A stretch of DNA of 64,000 nt from Tachypleus tridentatus (GCF_004210375.1 NC_134825.1:42340348-42404347); one strand, 5' to 3'; counted from the first letter of the stretch, positions 23,812 through 36,133 are shown. Made by a program: numbers and translations. The notes: a model not told the origin generated them from the letters alone.

Positions 23812-23850
23812 ACGTTGTTCTCGATTAGCTTTGGGCGAAATTTAACAAAA
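23812..23850 (+). mobile_element. SINE family A tail fragment
   Basis: A second copy of the terminal segment (CTCGATTAGCTTTGGGCG, then AAATTTAAC) directly follows the preceding SINE, as at 22.3 kb. Confidence 0.6.
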
Positions 23851-24173
23851 ACATTTCAGTTATAAACACTCATATTATTACACACAAGAGAAACATGAAA
23901 CGTTTCAACTATTTGTAATTAAAAACATTTTTTCCGTCTGACGGAAGAAATTTTATCAAGTGCTTTAACATAAAATCAAAAACCCTAATATTTTCTTTTA
24001 TAATTCGCAAAACTAGATATATGCAGCCTACATTTTTGGTACATTTACTGAATTTTGAAAGACATAACCTAAACACAAAAACGAATATATATCTGGTTTC
24101 TGCTTTTACAGGACCAGAAATTACACTTTGATGTTTAAATGGTGTAATTCAGAACTTATTCACATGAATATTC

Positions 24174-24299
24174 GCTCCCCCCGCTAGTACAGTGGTATAT
24201 CTACGGATTTACAACCCTACAAGCAGGGCGTCGATTCCCCTCGGTGGGCTCAGCAGATAGCCCAATGTGGCTTTGTTATAAGAAAAACACACAAACATC
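24174..24299 (+). mobile_element. Short tRNA-derived SINE, family C
   Basis: The ~125-bp unit starts CCCCCCGCTAGTACAGTGG, has the B box GTCGATTCCCC and ends in TTGTTATAAGAAAAACACAC. It is flanked by the 11-bp duplication CATGAATATTC (24,163-24,173 and 24,300-24,310). Relatives occur at 52.15, 56.23 and 63.45 kb. Confidence 0.88.
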
Positions 24300-25432
24300 C
24301 ATGAATATTCATATTATATGCTTATCTTATAATCAGAATCTATACAGTACACAGAAGGATTTTTTCATACATATAAACTTATTTATACACTGAAATATGA
24401 ACTCTTATGTGTATAAATTATTCATTATACTTGACTTTTTATTGAAATTTGCAACGTGAAAGGCATTTTATGGGGGCATAATAAATCAGAGGATCCTTGG
24501 GTTCAGGTATTGCAGCTACCAGTTTTGAGCTAATTCCCTAAGAGAAATTAATCAGTTAGCAGCAGTTGCTGCTAAAGTGACTCATCTTGCTTTTTGAACG
24601 TGCAAAGCGAATACCCCCTTCCCTAACTTTTAAACCACGTCTGGCCTAGGCTAAATAAATGATGTCAAAGTTGTGAAATCAGAATATATGTTATCCGTTA
24701 AACTTCAGAAAATTAACGGCGGACGTTATTATTTATACTAAAACATGAAATATCTATTTTCTCTGTAAAAGGTAAATTTATAAACCGCTCTAGACCAAAG
24801 AAGCAAGAACTATCTAGCATTACTGTCAATTGAAGTGTGTCTGTGTATCAACATAAAATTAATTCGCTTGTAATGGACCTGGACCTTCGATAAAATATTC
24901 AGTTCCAGACCAGATAGAAGACTGAATAGTTTAGAAGTTTTTATATTTTTATGTATGAATAACTATTTGTAATAACCTTTATTATAAATTGTACTTTTGT
25001 TTGCATATTAAAAATATTTGTGTTAAGAAAAAATTGTGTGTATCAATCTTGTTGGCACATATCATAAATTTAATGCACACTGACATTTAATTAACTAATC
25101 TTTAGGGTTAGGCCTTAAATCATGGTTTCTAAACACTGACAAATGTTTTTCTTTTATAATCGTTATCTGTATCTGATTAGAACTATCTTTATGTTCACGT
25201 CATTATTCTCATATTCTATAGTTATGTAATAAAATTTACTACATTTACTTCAAACAGGTGCTCCTTTTATTTTGTCATATGAAATATCACGACAAAAATA
25301 TTGTTAGATATAATTAAATATTTCAAATAAATATTTGCTGTTACATCTGAAAGTAAATTATGATTAATTCTAGCGATATAATTCATTTCACCAGACAGCA
25401 AGTGTACACAGTTCAAGATTTATTTTACACAG
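24300..25432. other. Upstream flank or intron of the lectin exons
   Basis: AT-rich DNA with no recognised exon, repeat or signal-peptide frame. If the lectin gene starts in this window, its first exon is too short or too diverged for me to see. Confidence 0.4.
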
Positions 25433-25828
25433 ATACAAAAACAGATTTCGTGATCTTTGAGGAAGATTCTACGTTTGAAGATGCCATTTTATACTGCAAA
25501 GAAAAAGGAGGATTTTTACCATCAATTAGCAATGAAACAGATAGGAATCGCCTTACGGAATTTGTTAAACAGGTGAACATGAACGACAAAACTTTCTGGC
25601 TTGGGATTTCTGACAGAAATAAAGAAAGACTCTTCGAATCCGTGAACGGAGAAGTAGTTCCTTTCTTGCCTTCGTTCTGGGCTGCAGGCGAACCAGATAA
25701 TGGTGGAGGTACCGAACCTACTTGTGCCAAGTTGCAGAAGGAGATTGATAGCGAGTTGTACTTACTGAAAGATACAGCTTGTGGAAAATATCACTACGGT
25801 ATTTGTGAAATAGTTAAAGGTGATAATG
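25433..25828 (+). CDS. C-type lectin-like domain exon 1 (partial gene)
   Basis: Encodes one C-type lectin-like domain (CTLD) of about 132 residues. Visible marks are FEDAILYC with the first core cysteine, WLGISD (the WIGL-type motif), FWAAGEPDN, and four cysteines at LYC, EPTC, TAC and GIC that fit the two conserved disulphides of a short-form CTLD. The calcium/sugar loop reads EPDN instead of EPN or QPD, and the WND position reads LKD. Calcium-dependent sugar binding is therefore doubtful. I place the acceptor after TTTATTTTACACAG and the donor at AATG|GTAAGA. Both splice sites give phase 1, so the exon is a symmetrical 1-1 module. The frame is open upstream to 25,360, but no signal peptide is encoded there. 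CTLD proteins are secreted or membrane-bound and often act in recognition or innate immunity; the exact role here is unknown. GTGATA at 25,820 is an alternative donor in the same phase. Confidence 0.85.
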
Positions 25829-25884
25829 GTAAGATCCAGTAGTAGCTAGTTCACTTAACCATATCAATTATTTTTAACTACATG

Positions 25885-26780
25885 TTTGTGTGATATACAA
25901 GATTGAGTAAGTTATAACAGAACGATTTTGAATATAGAAATCAGTAAGTCACATTAAAACCATTTCTGATATAAAGTCGCGGTGAAAAAACGTGGTAACA
26001 AAACTACATTTTGATATTGTTTGGTATGGTGTAGGTAATGTGTTTTTTTAGAAGACTTTTCCGACGTAAATGTTTAATAAACTCAGGTGTTAATTATTTG
26101 TTCAGATTAAGGATTTTAATATTCGAGATGGTGATATATTTGTTTCACTAACACTGGAAACAAAAAAAAAAAAACATGGCTCAACTTGTAGGACCGGAGT
26201 TATCTAGAAAGACTTTTATAACATGCAATATTACAATCGTAATAAGCAAAGTGCGGCATCCCATTAAAAGGAAGAAACCACGAACTCAAGGGTTAGTTGC
26301 AAAGCTGTCCATGTATCTTGCGCAACAGCACGCAACACAATAAAACAGAATCACCACTTGGAAACAACTACAATAACATATAGGCTCAACAGAATAAGGC
26401 TTTCAGTCATAATTCTTGTTCACACGTGGCGAAACTCAAGTAGCTAAAGAACGAAATGGATATTCATGATATTTAATATGGAGACTATCGAATTTTGCCT
26501 GTAAATCTTTGTGCGATCAGATTGTTGAAATGGCTGGGAGAAACCGTCGTAGTATCACATACTAGATGTACTATGAAAATCCTGCTGGGAAGGAGTGGCT
26601 TTATTTGCACGTTGAAGCTTTACGATGGAGACTTAACCTTATATAAGAGACACTATGCTGCGGGACTATTGTAAGTATGCACAGCTATCAGATAAAGTGT
26701 GAATGAAGGTGACAACAAGGACTATAATGGCGCAGTGAAGCTCTAAAATCGTTTTAATATAACATACTCAACTTCTGTAT
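25885..26780 (+). repeat. Ancient unnamed repeat R1, copy 2 (within lectin intron)
   Basis: Partner of 18,760-19,645, with the same order of conserved blocks: GATATACAAGATTGAGTAAG, TTTGTTCAGATTAAGGATTT, AATAAGCAAAGTGCGGCAT, GATCAGATTGTTGAAATGG and GAAGCTCTAAAATCGTTTTA. It fills most of the 1,274-bp intron between the two CTLD exons. Divergence is high and I see no coding capacity. Confidence 0.62.
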
Positions 26781-27102
26781 GGTATATAAATGTACTGTTT
26801 GAGTTAATTTGCATTATATCATTATTTCCAATACTGTGAATCATTAGAATTTTTTGTCCCTTTGATTGTTCGGTTGGTTTTTATTTGAAGGTTTTAGACT
26901 ATTATATAAACTTGTTTATAGTTTTGTGTCTTCTTTATAGTGTTTCTTTATGTTCATTATTTATTTTTTGTAGGCATAAAAAGAAACTAGATATAACATT
27001 GCCATTAATTATTTAATATAGATTAAACTATCACACTTTGGTTGATTTGGATTCGAAGAGAGAACTTATATAATTTAACTGATAATCATAATTTATTCTT
27101 AG

Positions 27103-27510
27103 GTTGCGAAAACATGCATGAAGATTATTGCTACGAACTGCTTGAGGCTTTACGTCGAAGTTTCAGTGATAGTGATGCTGCTTGCCAAAAGTGGTACAAC
27201 GGCCGGTTAGCCAAAGTCGCGAACCTTGACAAATTGTTATATTTCTCTGAATTGATTCTGGAGAAAGGTAAGGAAAACGAAGACTACTGGATCGGTCTGA
27301 CTGATGGTGACAGAAAAGGATTGTGGAAATTCATGGATGGAAATGAAGCGCCATTTGTTCCGGAACTGTGGTTTAATAATGAACCCAACAATAATAATAG
27401 AGATTATCAAGACGAGGACTGTGTCGTAGCCACAGTTACCAAGGATAAGCTTCTGTTTGAAGACCGGAAGTGTTCAGATTCGTACAACTTCATCTGCGTC
27501 ATTAAATCAG
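27103..27510 (+). CDS. C-type lectin-like domain exon 2 (partial gene)
   Basis: Encodes a second CTLD of about 135 residues. It begins CENMHEDYCYELL, giving the two extra N-terminal cysteines of a long-form CTLD. It continues with the SDSDAACQKW core cysteine, a well-kept DYWIGLTDGD motif, LWFNNEPNNN (an EPN tripeptide of the mannose-type site), EDCV, and FEDRKCSDSYNFIC with the final pair. The WND position reads FED, so the calcium site is incomplete by this rule. The acceptor is ATTTATTCTTAG| and the donor TCAG|GTGTGT; both are phase 1, matching exon 1. The two exons are 1.27 kb apart in the same orientation and are most simply read as tandem domains of one receptor or secreted lectin. No transmembrane segment or 3' end was found. 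Reading on to 27,566 would enter intron sequence. Confidence 0.87.
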
Positions 27511-28956
27511 GTGTGTATTACTTACAAATCGTTTGTCTCGCATTTAGAAATAAAGGTGCAATGTAATGTTCTGTAGATCAAGTCTTGGATTATCGTAACA
27601 GACTAGTAACATCATCATTTTCTTGGTTAATCACAAGTTGAAAATTATAGTTCACTTGACATTAGAACCAAGCAAATAACTATTTTAATTACTGAAATCT
27701 CAAAAGGTGCTACAGCCTGTAGAGCATATTTTAATTATTTAAGTTAATGTGATATGTTAAAAATTAGTTAATTAAAACACTTCTTTTGTAATGTGAAATA
27801 CAAATTTAGTGTAAATAATTCTACTGATGTGAAAAGGATGAATTTACATCAATGAAAAGTCTATTACGTTTTATTCATTATCATAGTATAAATAGTAATT
27901 TTAAAGCTACTTAAAAAGAATGAAAGATAATAGTAAATAGGTTTATGTCATAATTCTAAGAGTGATTAAAATACAATATTCACAAATGTTAGTAATTCTA
28001 TGTGATTTTTGTAGAATTTAATGATTAAATCCGCTGAATTTAAGGCAACCATATTATCAACTACTTGCAGTTTATTTATTTACTAATAGACTTAAACAGC
28101 TGAGTTTAAACGTTTGATTGAGGCTCCAACTCCAGTAGTAATCTATCTAAAAATATAATGTAGATTTGTGTAAACATATATAAATATAATTTTATCATTT
28201 TAAAATAATAAACAAACCAGTGTTACTTATTAATAAACGAATACTATTTTCTCAGCGACAAATAAAACGTTAGTTAGATTACCAACTAAAGTGAATATGA
28301 GGTGAATTAAAACTTGAACTAATCTAAAGAGAAACTAATTGTTAAATTTCCTCTGAATTAGAATTTTATACATTTGAATTTTATTTTATACAAGCTTTTA
28401 TATTTATTCTAATAGAATGCTTATACTAACGTGATGTTTTACGATTTAATGATCATACGAAGGTCTGCTTAAAAGGTAAGAATGTTATATAGAAAAACTA
28501 TATTGTTTTTACACTGATTGGACATGAAGTTGAGGTGAAATGGTGTGTTTTTATTGCAAGGCAAGATACAAGAAATTTCATTAATTATTTCTTGGAGATA
28601 TTGCATATACTGTTAGACAGTTTGAAATCTATTGCATCCAAGTATGCAATAAATAAGATAGTAACGTGTTTTATTCGGAAGTTATGAGCAATCAAATAGA
28701 AATAGAGTTTTAAAGAGTCCACACAACCTTATCAACAACTGTTACACACACGAATTAATTATTTTGTTTGTTTGTTTCTGGGTCTCAAATAAAATTAATG
28801 AACATTCTTTCATGATCTGTTTGAGGTTGGATATTTCATTTATGAGGTCTTGATTTTGTTGTACTGTCACTAATATTCACAAATACTATGAATGGTAGCG
28901 CCGCCATTGAATCTTTAGGCTTGATAGTTGGATTTGCCTTAACAAGGGCTTTCGAG
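27511..28956. other. AT-rich stretch downstream of lectin exon 2
   Basis: Presumably intron or 3' flank. No further CTLD-like exon, terminal exon or convincing polyadenylation arrangement could be recognised. Confidence 0.4.
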
Positions 28957-28967
28957 AAACGTTATTG

Positions 28968-29243
28968 GCCGGGCATGGCCAGGTGATTAAGGCACTCGAC
29001 TTGTAATCGGAGGATCGTGGGTTCGAATTCCCGTCGCACCAAACATACTCGCCCTTTCAGGTGTGAGGGCGTTATAATGTGACGGTCAACCCCACTATTC
29101 GTTGGTGAAAGAGTAGCCTAAGAGTTGGCGGTGGGAGGTGGTGACTAGCTGTCTTCCATCTAGTCTTATACTGCCAAAGTAGGAACGGCTAGCGAAGATA
29201 GCCCTCCTGTAGCTTTTCGCGAAATTCAGAACAGATCAAACCA
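28968..29243 (+). mobile_element. SINE family A, young-looking, with target duplication
   Basis: Head GCCGGGCATGGCCAGGTG, B box GGGTTCGAATTCCC and the full body. The 11-bp duplication AAACGTTATTG flanks it at 28,957-28,967 and 29,244-29,254. One of the best copies for defining the family. Confidence 0.95.
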
Positions 29244-29269
29244 AAACGTTATTGCAAATCATATCCACA

Positions 29270-29600
29270 GCGGATGCACAAATTGAACGTCCATGGACCT
29301 CAAGGATGTAGATAATCAAGGTGATAGATGATGATATGCCGAAGAGTAACAAAGCTCCAGTCGCGGCCAGTGAGTCTTTTAGATATCTGCTGAAGACCTG
29401 TTTGTGGTCTGATAAACAGTTACAACTTCTGGGATAGAAAAAAATGGCTTACATAAAGGTCCTGCCGGTTCTACAACACAACAATATTACTGTCATTAGC
29501 TATAGGATCCCTGATGCGGATGTGTCCAGTCAGAATTCGATCAAGTTTTGTTTAATTTGTGAACTGTAATTGTCATATCTCACTGGATGCTGCATTCTCT
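29270..29600 (-). mobile_element. Possible LINE ORF2 C-terminal relic (jockey/R1-like)
   Basis: The minus strand gives, across frames, GHIRIRDPIANDSNIVV, then DHKQVFSRYLKDSLAATGA, then a hydrophobic end ISSSITLIIYILE. The order recalls the C-terminal tail of jockey-type ORF2 proteins: an IGHTR-like motif, then a RQxFF...LxxSLxDxLG-type stretch, then the last helix. Frameshifts and stops break it. The assignment is from motif order only. Confidence 0.35.
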
Positions 29601-29649
29601 ATAAGCTTGACTAAAATCGGATAAATCAGAATTTTTTAGGTCCATTTAT

Positions 29650-29770
29650 TTCTTCATAGTCAAGCACAAAGCAACACAATGGACTATCTGTGTCCTGCTT
29701 ACCACAGGTATTGAAACCCGTTTTTTAGCATTGTAAGTACGCAGACATGCAGTTATGCCACTGGAAGGGA
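29650..29770 (-). mobile_element. SINE family B
   Basis: Minus-strand copy with the ACAATGGACTATCTGTGTCC block, a GGTATTGAAACCCG B-box remnant and the CATGCAGTTATGCCACTGG head. Confidence 0.78.
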
Positions 29771-31387
29771 GGGAGCTTTTAATTCTGATACTTGCTACTG
29801 ACGCGCCCCCTCGTTGAGGGAGTGATCCCTTAGTAAAAACACTGACTTACTACTTTTTACATGGAAATATAACATTGAAATAGATGAAAATTTATACGAG
29901 TTGGTTGTTTATTAAAAGTGTAACAGTTTATAAACTACTGCGTAGTTAGCGAGAACTAAAACCATATACAACACTAATATCGGTGGAGATTATATAGCGG
30001 AATGGTCAACAGTAAGAAAAATAATTTTGCTTGTATTTTCAATGGCTCATTGTTGAATATAAAGATTTTATAAATCGAAATACTTATCCTATCATCTTAA
30101 AATCTCTGTTGGCTTTAAATAATTAGCGAAATATAGAATTGAGAGTATTTTAAATCTTATTGTACTACAAAGTACAATATTTAATATTCTATTTTATTTT
30201 AAAGGAGTAATAGCTTTTGATCGTTAAACCAAGATTTTCAGTACAGGAAGAGCCTTTCCACTAAATAAAAGTGTCGTCTAAATATTTAGAATAAGAACAG
30301 AAATCAAATGGAGTTGGACATATGTGGTTACGGTAGGTCAAATATATATATATATATTGTGTTGGGAACGTTACAGTTGGTTTGTGAAAGTACCAAATGA
30401 TGTATGTGTGTGTGTACGTAATGTTTGGACAGTGTTGTGTGAATATCATTTTATTGTGTGGTGGAAAATTAATAATATAATGTTTGTGAGATGTGTTTAG
30501 ATAATACGGCGTGTGTTAAAAACAGAACAGTACACGCAATACAGAGTTAATTTGTTGTTTTAACACTGAGAACTTGGAAATAAACGACTCAAATAATTTG
30601 TTTCTCCATAATGTTTTATTTAATTTTTTTATGGGCTGCATGGTATTGTTTATCATTGTTTACTGAACCTTAGATTAATGTTGAATACTTTAACATATAA
30701 AATTTGAAGATATAACTAATAACCTTTGGATTATTGTGAACATGCATATACATATTTTTCAACATTTCTATACAATTTTAATTTGTAGTTACCATAACAA
30801 ACAAAAAAGAAACAATAAACAAGCAAGTTTAGAGTGAATTTACTTGCTTATATAACTGAAGGTATGAAATTTAAGAAATTTAAATTATGTTTTCCAAAAC
30901 TGTTTAGACTTTATTCAAAATTACTTAGGAAATCATTTATTTACTTAGACGTAAAATAACTGTAATGAGTATGAAAATTGTGAGAAAGTCAGTGTTTATT
31001 AGTTGTTGATGTATATAGTATTTAAAATGAATTTATTTTAAAACACAATAAATTTGGTCCTTAATTTATAGAAATGAATGCATAAACATTTTACTGCATC
31101 CTTTATTTTAAAGCACACTTGCTAGCATGCTGTTCTGGAAAATATAATATTTTCCTTAAATTTTTTATTAATCAAAGAAGGATATAAAATACAAGGCCTG
31201 TTATGGAATTAACGAATGTTATAAGGTATTCCAATACTTAAATGCGAATGTTTCGTCATAAAATAAAGATAATTATTCAGTCATTTCGTATGAAGTCGCA
31301 AATTTCATTTAGTGGATTGTCTAATGTTTGTACAACTTTGTCACTTATAATAAGAACTGTTTACAAAATTTTATTTTTACAGCTGAG
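29771..31387. other. AT-rich stretch with microsatellites
   Basis: No gene seen. (AT)n at about 30,343-30,358 and a (TG)n-rich run at about 30,400-30,415. Confidence 0.45.
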
Positions 31388-31570
31388 TATACCACAGTGG
31401 CTTGCGTGTCTTGCTGTAGATGGAAAGTCAAAGGTTCGAGTCACTCTGCTGATGAACACGTTCCGCACTTTCGGCTGTTGGCGAGTTAAAAGCAACAGCA
31501 AATTCTATTATTTACTTCAAAAATTCGGATAAAGCCCCTCTGACGGGCGGTGCTAATGAGTGGCTGTTTT
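31388..31570 (+). mobile_element. SINE family A, highly diverged
   Basis: The head region has CACAGTGGCTTGCG and a good B box, AAAGGTTCGAGTC. Then come CTTTCGGCTGTTGGCGAG and AAAGCCCCTCTGACGGGCGG, which align in order with CTTTCAGCCGTGGGGGCG and GTAGCCCAAGAGTTGGCGG of young copies. The 96-codon frame 31,242-31,532 crosses it and is not taken as a gene. Confidence 0.55.
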
Positions 31571-31649
31571 TCTTTTTATTATAAATATTTAAAAATTAGG
31601 AACGACTGTTCCCGAAACCTAGGGGTCTATAACTTGGCCATTTAGCTCA

Positions 31650-31760
31650 TATGCGTGTGAAGTACGTTCAAGTTGAAAATAAAATACCTTATATATAACT
31701 CCATACATATTTATGTATAACATTTTACAGGCACCTTCATCAGATGGAGGCTAAACATTT
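31650..31760 (-). repeat. Possible Penelope-like terminal remnant
   Basis: The minus strand contains CTGATGAAGGTGCCTGTAAA, which resembles the conserved end motif of Penelope-like elements and the CTGANGA part of a hammerhead core. There is no coding part nearby. Weak. Confidence 0.3.
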
Positions 31761-32110
31761 AAAAACATTAAGTTTTATATTTGATATTCTATTACCTTTG
31801 TTTTCATTGTATCATTAAAATATGATTGGTTGCAGTACCTCTCAAATCAGAACAAATGAAAATCGATAGAACGATAAACTTCCATTAATAAAGCAGTAAC
31901 ACAGTTTAAAAAATTATCGGATATTTAATACTAAAATTTCTGAAGAAATAAATAAATCATTACCTTGATTGATTGACTTCAAATGGAAACTATGCATTTT
32001 TTTTCACAACCTCTCGTTCTTTATGAATGCGTATTCTCTCCTCAAGGAATAAAGCTCTGGAACTGCAAATATATATATGGGTTTTTACCTGCCCTCTGCC
32101 TGTTATTTGA

Positions 32111-32385
32111 TTTGTTTGTTGAATTTCGAGCAAAGCTACACGAGGGCTATCTGCGTTAGCCGTCCCTAACTTAGCAGTATAAGACTAGAGGGAAAGCCAC
32201 TTGTCATTACCACCCACCGCCAACTCTTGCTGCTCGTTGGTAAAAGTTAACAACGAATAGTGGGATTGACCGTAACCTCATAACGCCTCCAGGGTTGAAA
32301 GGGGAGCATGTTTGACGTTACGGGGATTCTAACTCGCTACCCTCACATTATGAGTCGAGCGCCTTAACCACCTGGCTATGCCGGG
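32111..32385 (-). mobile_element. SINE family A with 15-bp target duplication
   Basis: Complete minus-strand copy flanked by CTGCCTGTTATTTGA at 32,096-32,110 and 32,386-32,400. An insertion-like difference near 32,230 (GCTCGTTGGTAAAAG) looks like a short inverted duplicate of the adjacent CTTTTACCAACGAA block. Confidence 0.94.
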
Positions 32386-35367
32386 CTGCCTGTTATTTGA
32401 ACAAGTACTTTTGTGAGTCTTGTACTCAAAGTCATAATAGCTGCAGAATACATAGGATATATGAGCAGAATTGTATTCATTATTGACTTATCGAAAAAGC
32501 ATTCTTATTTAAAGTGAGTGGTAAATAAAAACATTTAAAAAGTTCGTTACTAAGCTTGATGACGACTCCCATAGAAGGTCGAAAACTAACCACAATAACA
32601 AAACAAAATCAAATGCGAGGTATCAAAATGGTGTTATAAACGTGGTTTTATTTAAATACTGTTCACTATATACATTTATCAGTCACTAATTTGAGGAAAT
32701 AATATAATATAATTACAATTTTAACTCATCTCTTATTTTTTAAAATAATACTCTCCAAAATTTTCGTTGAAGATCTGAAGTTGTTAATATTTTAATATAT
32801 TTATTTAAAAAATGATAAAACTTGATGAGCTGTGTTTTTCTAAGTTTTTTCATTTCTTATTGAAGCTTATTTCTCGCTGATGAAACAATGCATTCTATTT
32901 ATTCTAGAGCTGGTAAACTCTATATGTAGGAATGGCCAAAGGTACTCAGTTGGCATAATGCAAATATACACATTAAAACATAAAAAATGACAAAAAGATA
33001 ATTGGAATTCACTTTCAATTGTTTCTATCACAACAAGCCTCAAAACAAGGCAAAAACAATTTCTAAGATATCAAATTAAAAAATGACTAACCTATCAAGT
33101 TGTTTTTCTTTCTCATTGTTGTTTCAGTCAAGACAACTTCACAACTATTTTAACACTAATGTAATTTAAACCCAAATCCACTCTATGTCATACATTAGCT
33201 GTAATAACTAGTAGTAATTTTTAAAAAATCATAATTCTGGCGTAAAAATTATCTTTTTCACAGAAATATGGTGTTCTGATACAAAACAAAAAACTTAAAT
33301 ACATAATGAATAACAATTGTCACCTAATAATAGATCAACAGTAGATAGCTGTAACATGTAGAATACTCAATACTTCGTATACTATATAATCGGTGTCTTT
33401 GGGGAGCCAACCCCTTTATTGTGTATCAAGTGAACGGAGAAAATAGAAATCAATACACATAATGTGAAATTTTATTATACACATTCATGGAATACACTAA
33501 CTTTCCGTCGGAGATAAAAGTCACAAAACAACTAATAAAACACATTTTGTAAAAGTAGAAAGATGTAGGGACGGCCAAATATAATACACGGATAATACAG
33601 CTGTAGATAGGTCATACCTGTATGACTCACAGTTTTAAGCTTAGTGTTACACTGTAAAATATATATTTGAATTTGATGTTACTGTAGTTGAAAGTTATAT
33701 ATTTCGGACTGCTGGTATACAATTTGTTTATCAGAATATCATGGTCATGCCAGGATAGTCTACAATGTAATGTAAGTAAGAGCATAGAACTTGCGTAAAA
33801 GTAAAACCAAGTTGAGTCAAAACGTATTAATTATTAAAGACTCTCTACGAGATCGGTCAATTTATTCGACCTAGTAACTATTTTGTACTCGTGTATTTGA
33901 TAATGCATTATTAAAAATTCGTGTTCATGTAGGGATGATCTATGTGCAGCTGTATCATCCACATAATGTTGTTTGTATTATTTTTGGCACTGCTATCCTT
34001 ACATTATTTTACATTTGCAAAATGTTTTTTTATTACTTGTTATAAGCAAAAACATAAGAACAATACATTGAGTTAGCTGTATTCATTACAAAAATAATTT
34101 TTAGTTCTGGTCCATTTTCGTAGTTTACTCTGATTCGAAGTAATTATTAATAATTATTAGAACTACATCTGTAAGTTTAGCAGCTGTCACAGGATCTCAG
34201 CCATATGGGTAAGACAACGATTATTGGTAGAAAAAGAAGAACTAGAAGAGCTATTATTTATACATTTATAGCTAAAAGAATATATCACAATCTTTTCAAA
34301 AGAATAGTATTAGTAAAGTGAGATTATTAAACCACTAAATAACAAAGAAAATATAATGGAGCAAAGCCATGTTTATGGCATCACATCTCACAAATTATTA
34401 ATATATTAATGTATATTAATGCATGTTAATATATTAATGTATATTAATATATTAATGTATTAATATAAGTTATATTGAAACGAATTCAGAGACACACCAC
34501 GTTATTATATTTCATGTCATTATGTCCTCTTGTAACTTCTCTGATGATACTGCACCTTGACAATAATCCTGGATCTCATTGTTCACAGGATATCCAAAAC
34601 ACATTACTTTTCCCTGTTTACTATGCATAATGCATCTAATTTATAAGAAAGATAGTATTCTAGCCTCTATTTCAACAGTCTGATTACACAGAAGTCCAAA
34701 GGCACTTTGTTTGGTAAGTTATTCTTTATCTTTTTGACATACATCAATATTTGTTTAATTTTCCAGCTGATGTAGGTAAGCTATGACTGGGAGCTTTATT
34801 TTGTTGAATCTTTACCTTACTGATGTCATTTCAAATCCTTCTTGCTTACAGTGTGTACTGTTTCCTTGGGCAGGTGGACAACTATCTCTACTCTCCTTTT
34901 TGTACATGGATCCTGACATCTTACATTATACTGTACATTGCTTATTACGGTTTGGATAAATCTCTTTATAGATGAACTGGTGTCCCAGGCTGATTTATAT
35001 TATTTTGTTGTTAATATCATTAATTACAAGGGATTTTCCCGTATTGAAAATTATAAACTCCAGATTTGAATACATCTTTATAATCCATAACCTGAGAGTA
35101 TGGATACTTTGTAACTAAAAGGACTTTACATATCCTTCTCAAAAGTGACCAGTTTTGGGAGACATCACAATACCTATGAAACCAAACAAGTTTAAATACA
35201 ATTCTGATGAATGCGATTCCACCACAACTTTACATTAATCGTGGTTGTTATGTAGCTTGCTGACTTATATAATCAGAATCTCTTAATATAATATATTCAA
35301 CTCTTTATATTATGTAAGTGTCACAAAAATAAAATAAATTGATAAAAAACATAGCTCTTTCCTTTTT
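32386..35367. other. Long non-coding stretch with small repeats
   Basis: No supported gene across ~3 kb. At 32,551-32,586 a TGATGACGACTCCCATAGAA module followed by GGTCGAAAAC resembles the hammerhead-like modules at 2.8 kb. From about 34,394 to 34,470 a TATTAATGTATATTAA-type imperfect tandem repeat occurs. The region 34,480-35,260 is slightly richer in GC but broken in all frames. Confidence 0.45.
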
Positions 35368-35378
35368 TTTTATTAAAT

Positions 35379-35654
35379 TGTTTGTTTGTTTTGTTTTTGA
35401 ATTTCGCACAAAGCTACTCGAGGGCTATCCGTCCCTAATTTAGCAGTGTAAGACGAGAGGAAAGGCAGCTAGTCATTACCACCCACCGCCAACTCTTGGG
35501 TTACTCTTTTACCAACGAATAGTGGGATTGACCGTAACATTATAACGCCCCCACGACTGAAATGGCGAGCATTTTTTGCGCGACGGGGATGCAAACCCGC
35601 GACCCTCAAATTACAAGTCGCACGCCTTAACACGCTTGGCCATGCCGGGTCCCC
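35379..35654 (-). mobile_element. SINE family A
   Basis: Full-length minus-strand copy lacking about 10 bp after GAGGGCTATC. TTTTATTAAAT repeats on both sides (35,368-35,378 and 35,655-35,665) as the target-site duplication. Confidence 0.94.
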
Positions 35655-36133
35655 TTTTATTAAATACTAAAAGTCATAGAAATTATTATTATTACTGGTG
35701 GACTTCGCTAAATTTAATATAATCAACAATTAAAAAGCGTGAGCATGCCCAATATGACCAAAGCATTATATGTGATATATCACTTCTTTAGAATTGTATG
35801 CATTGAGTGGACAACTTGGTTTTAAACGGTAAATGTTAGTATAACTAACTTATAGACATAAACTTGTTATAGCACTTAAAAATAAAATAACGATTGAGTT
35901 AAACATTATTATATTAAGTTAAAGTATTACATAAGTTTACGTAACAGAACAAAATGATTTAATACTTGTATGGTTTTGTAAGCATACCTTAATCGATCTG
36001 TTTTAATGAGAATTATTGTTTTATAATGTAGCATCCATCCAATACTGAGCGACATTTGTTCAGTTAGACAAGCTATAATCCTTGAGATAAAATATTGTTC
36101 CTCGATTTTAATAAAATATTATGTCAGAAGATA

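Noticed and set aside
25425..25730. 101-codon minus-strand frame
   Set aside because: It is the antisense shadow of lectin exon 1, whose sense frame carries the conserved CTLD motifs.
34480..35260. GC-richer block that might be an exon or old element
   Set aside because: All frames are broken and no motif could be matched, so no call was made.
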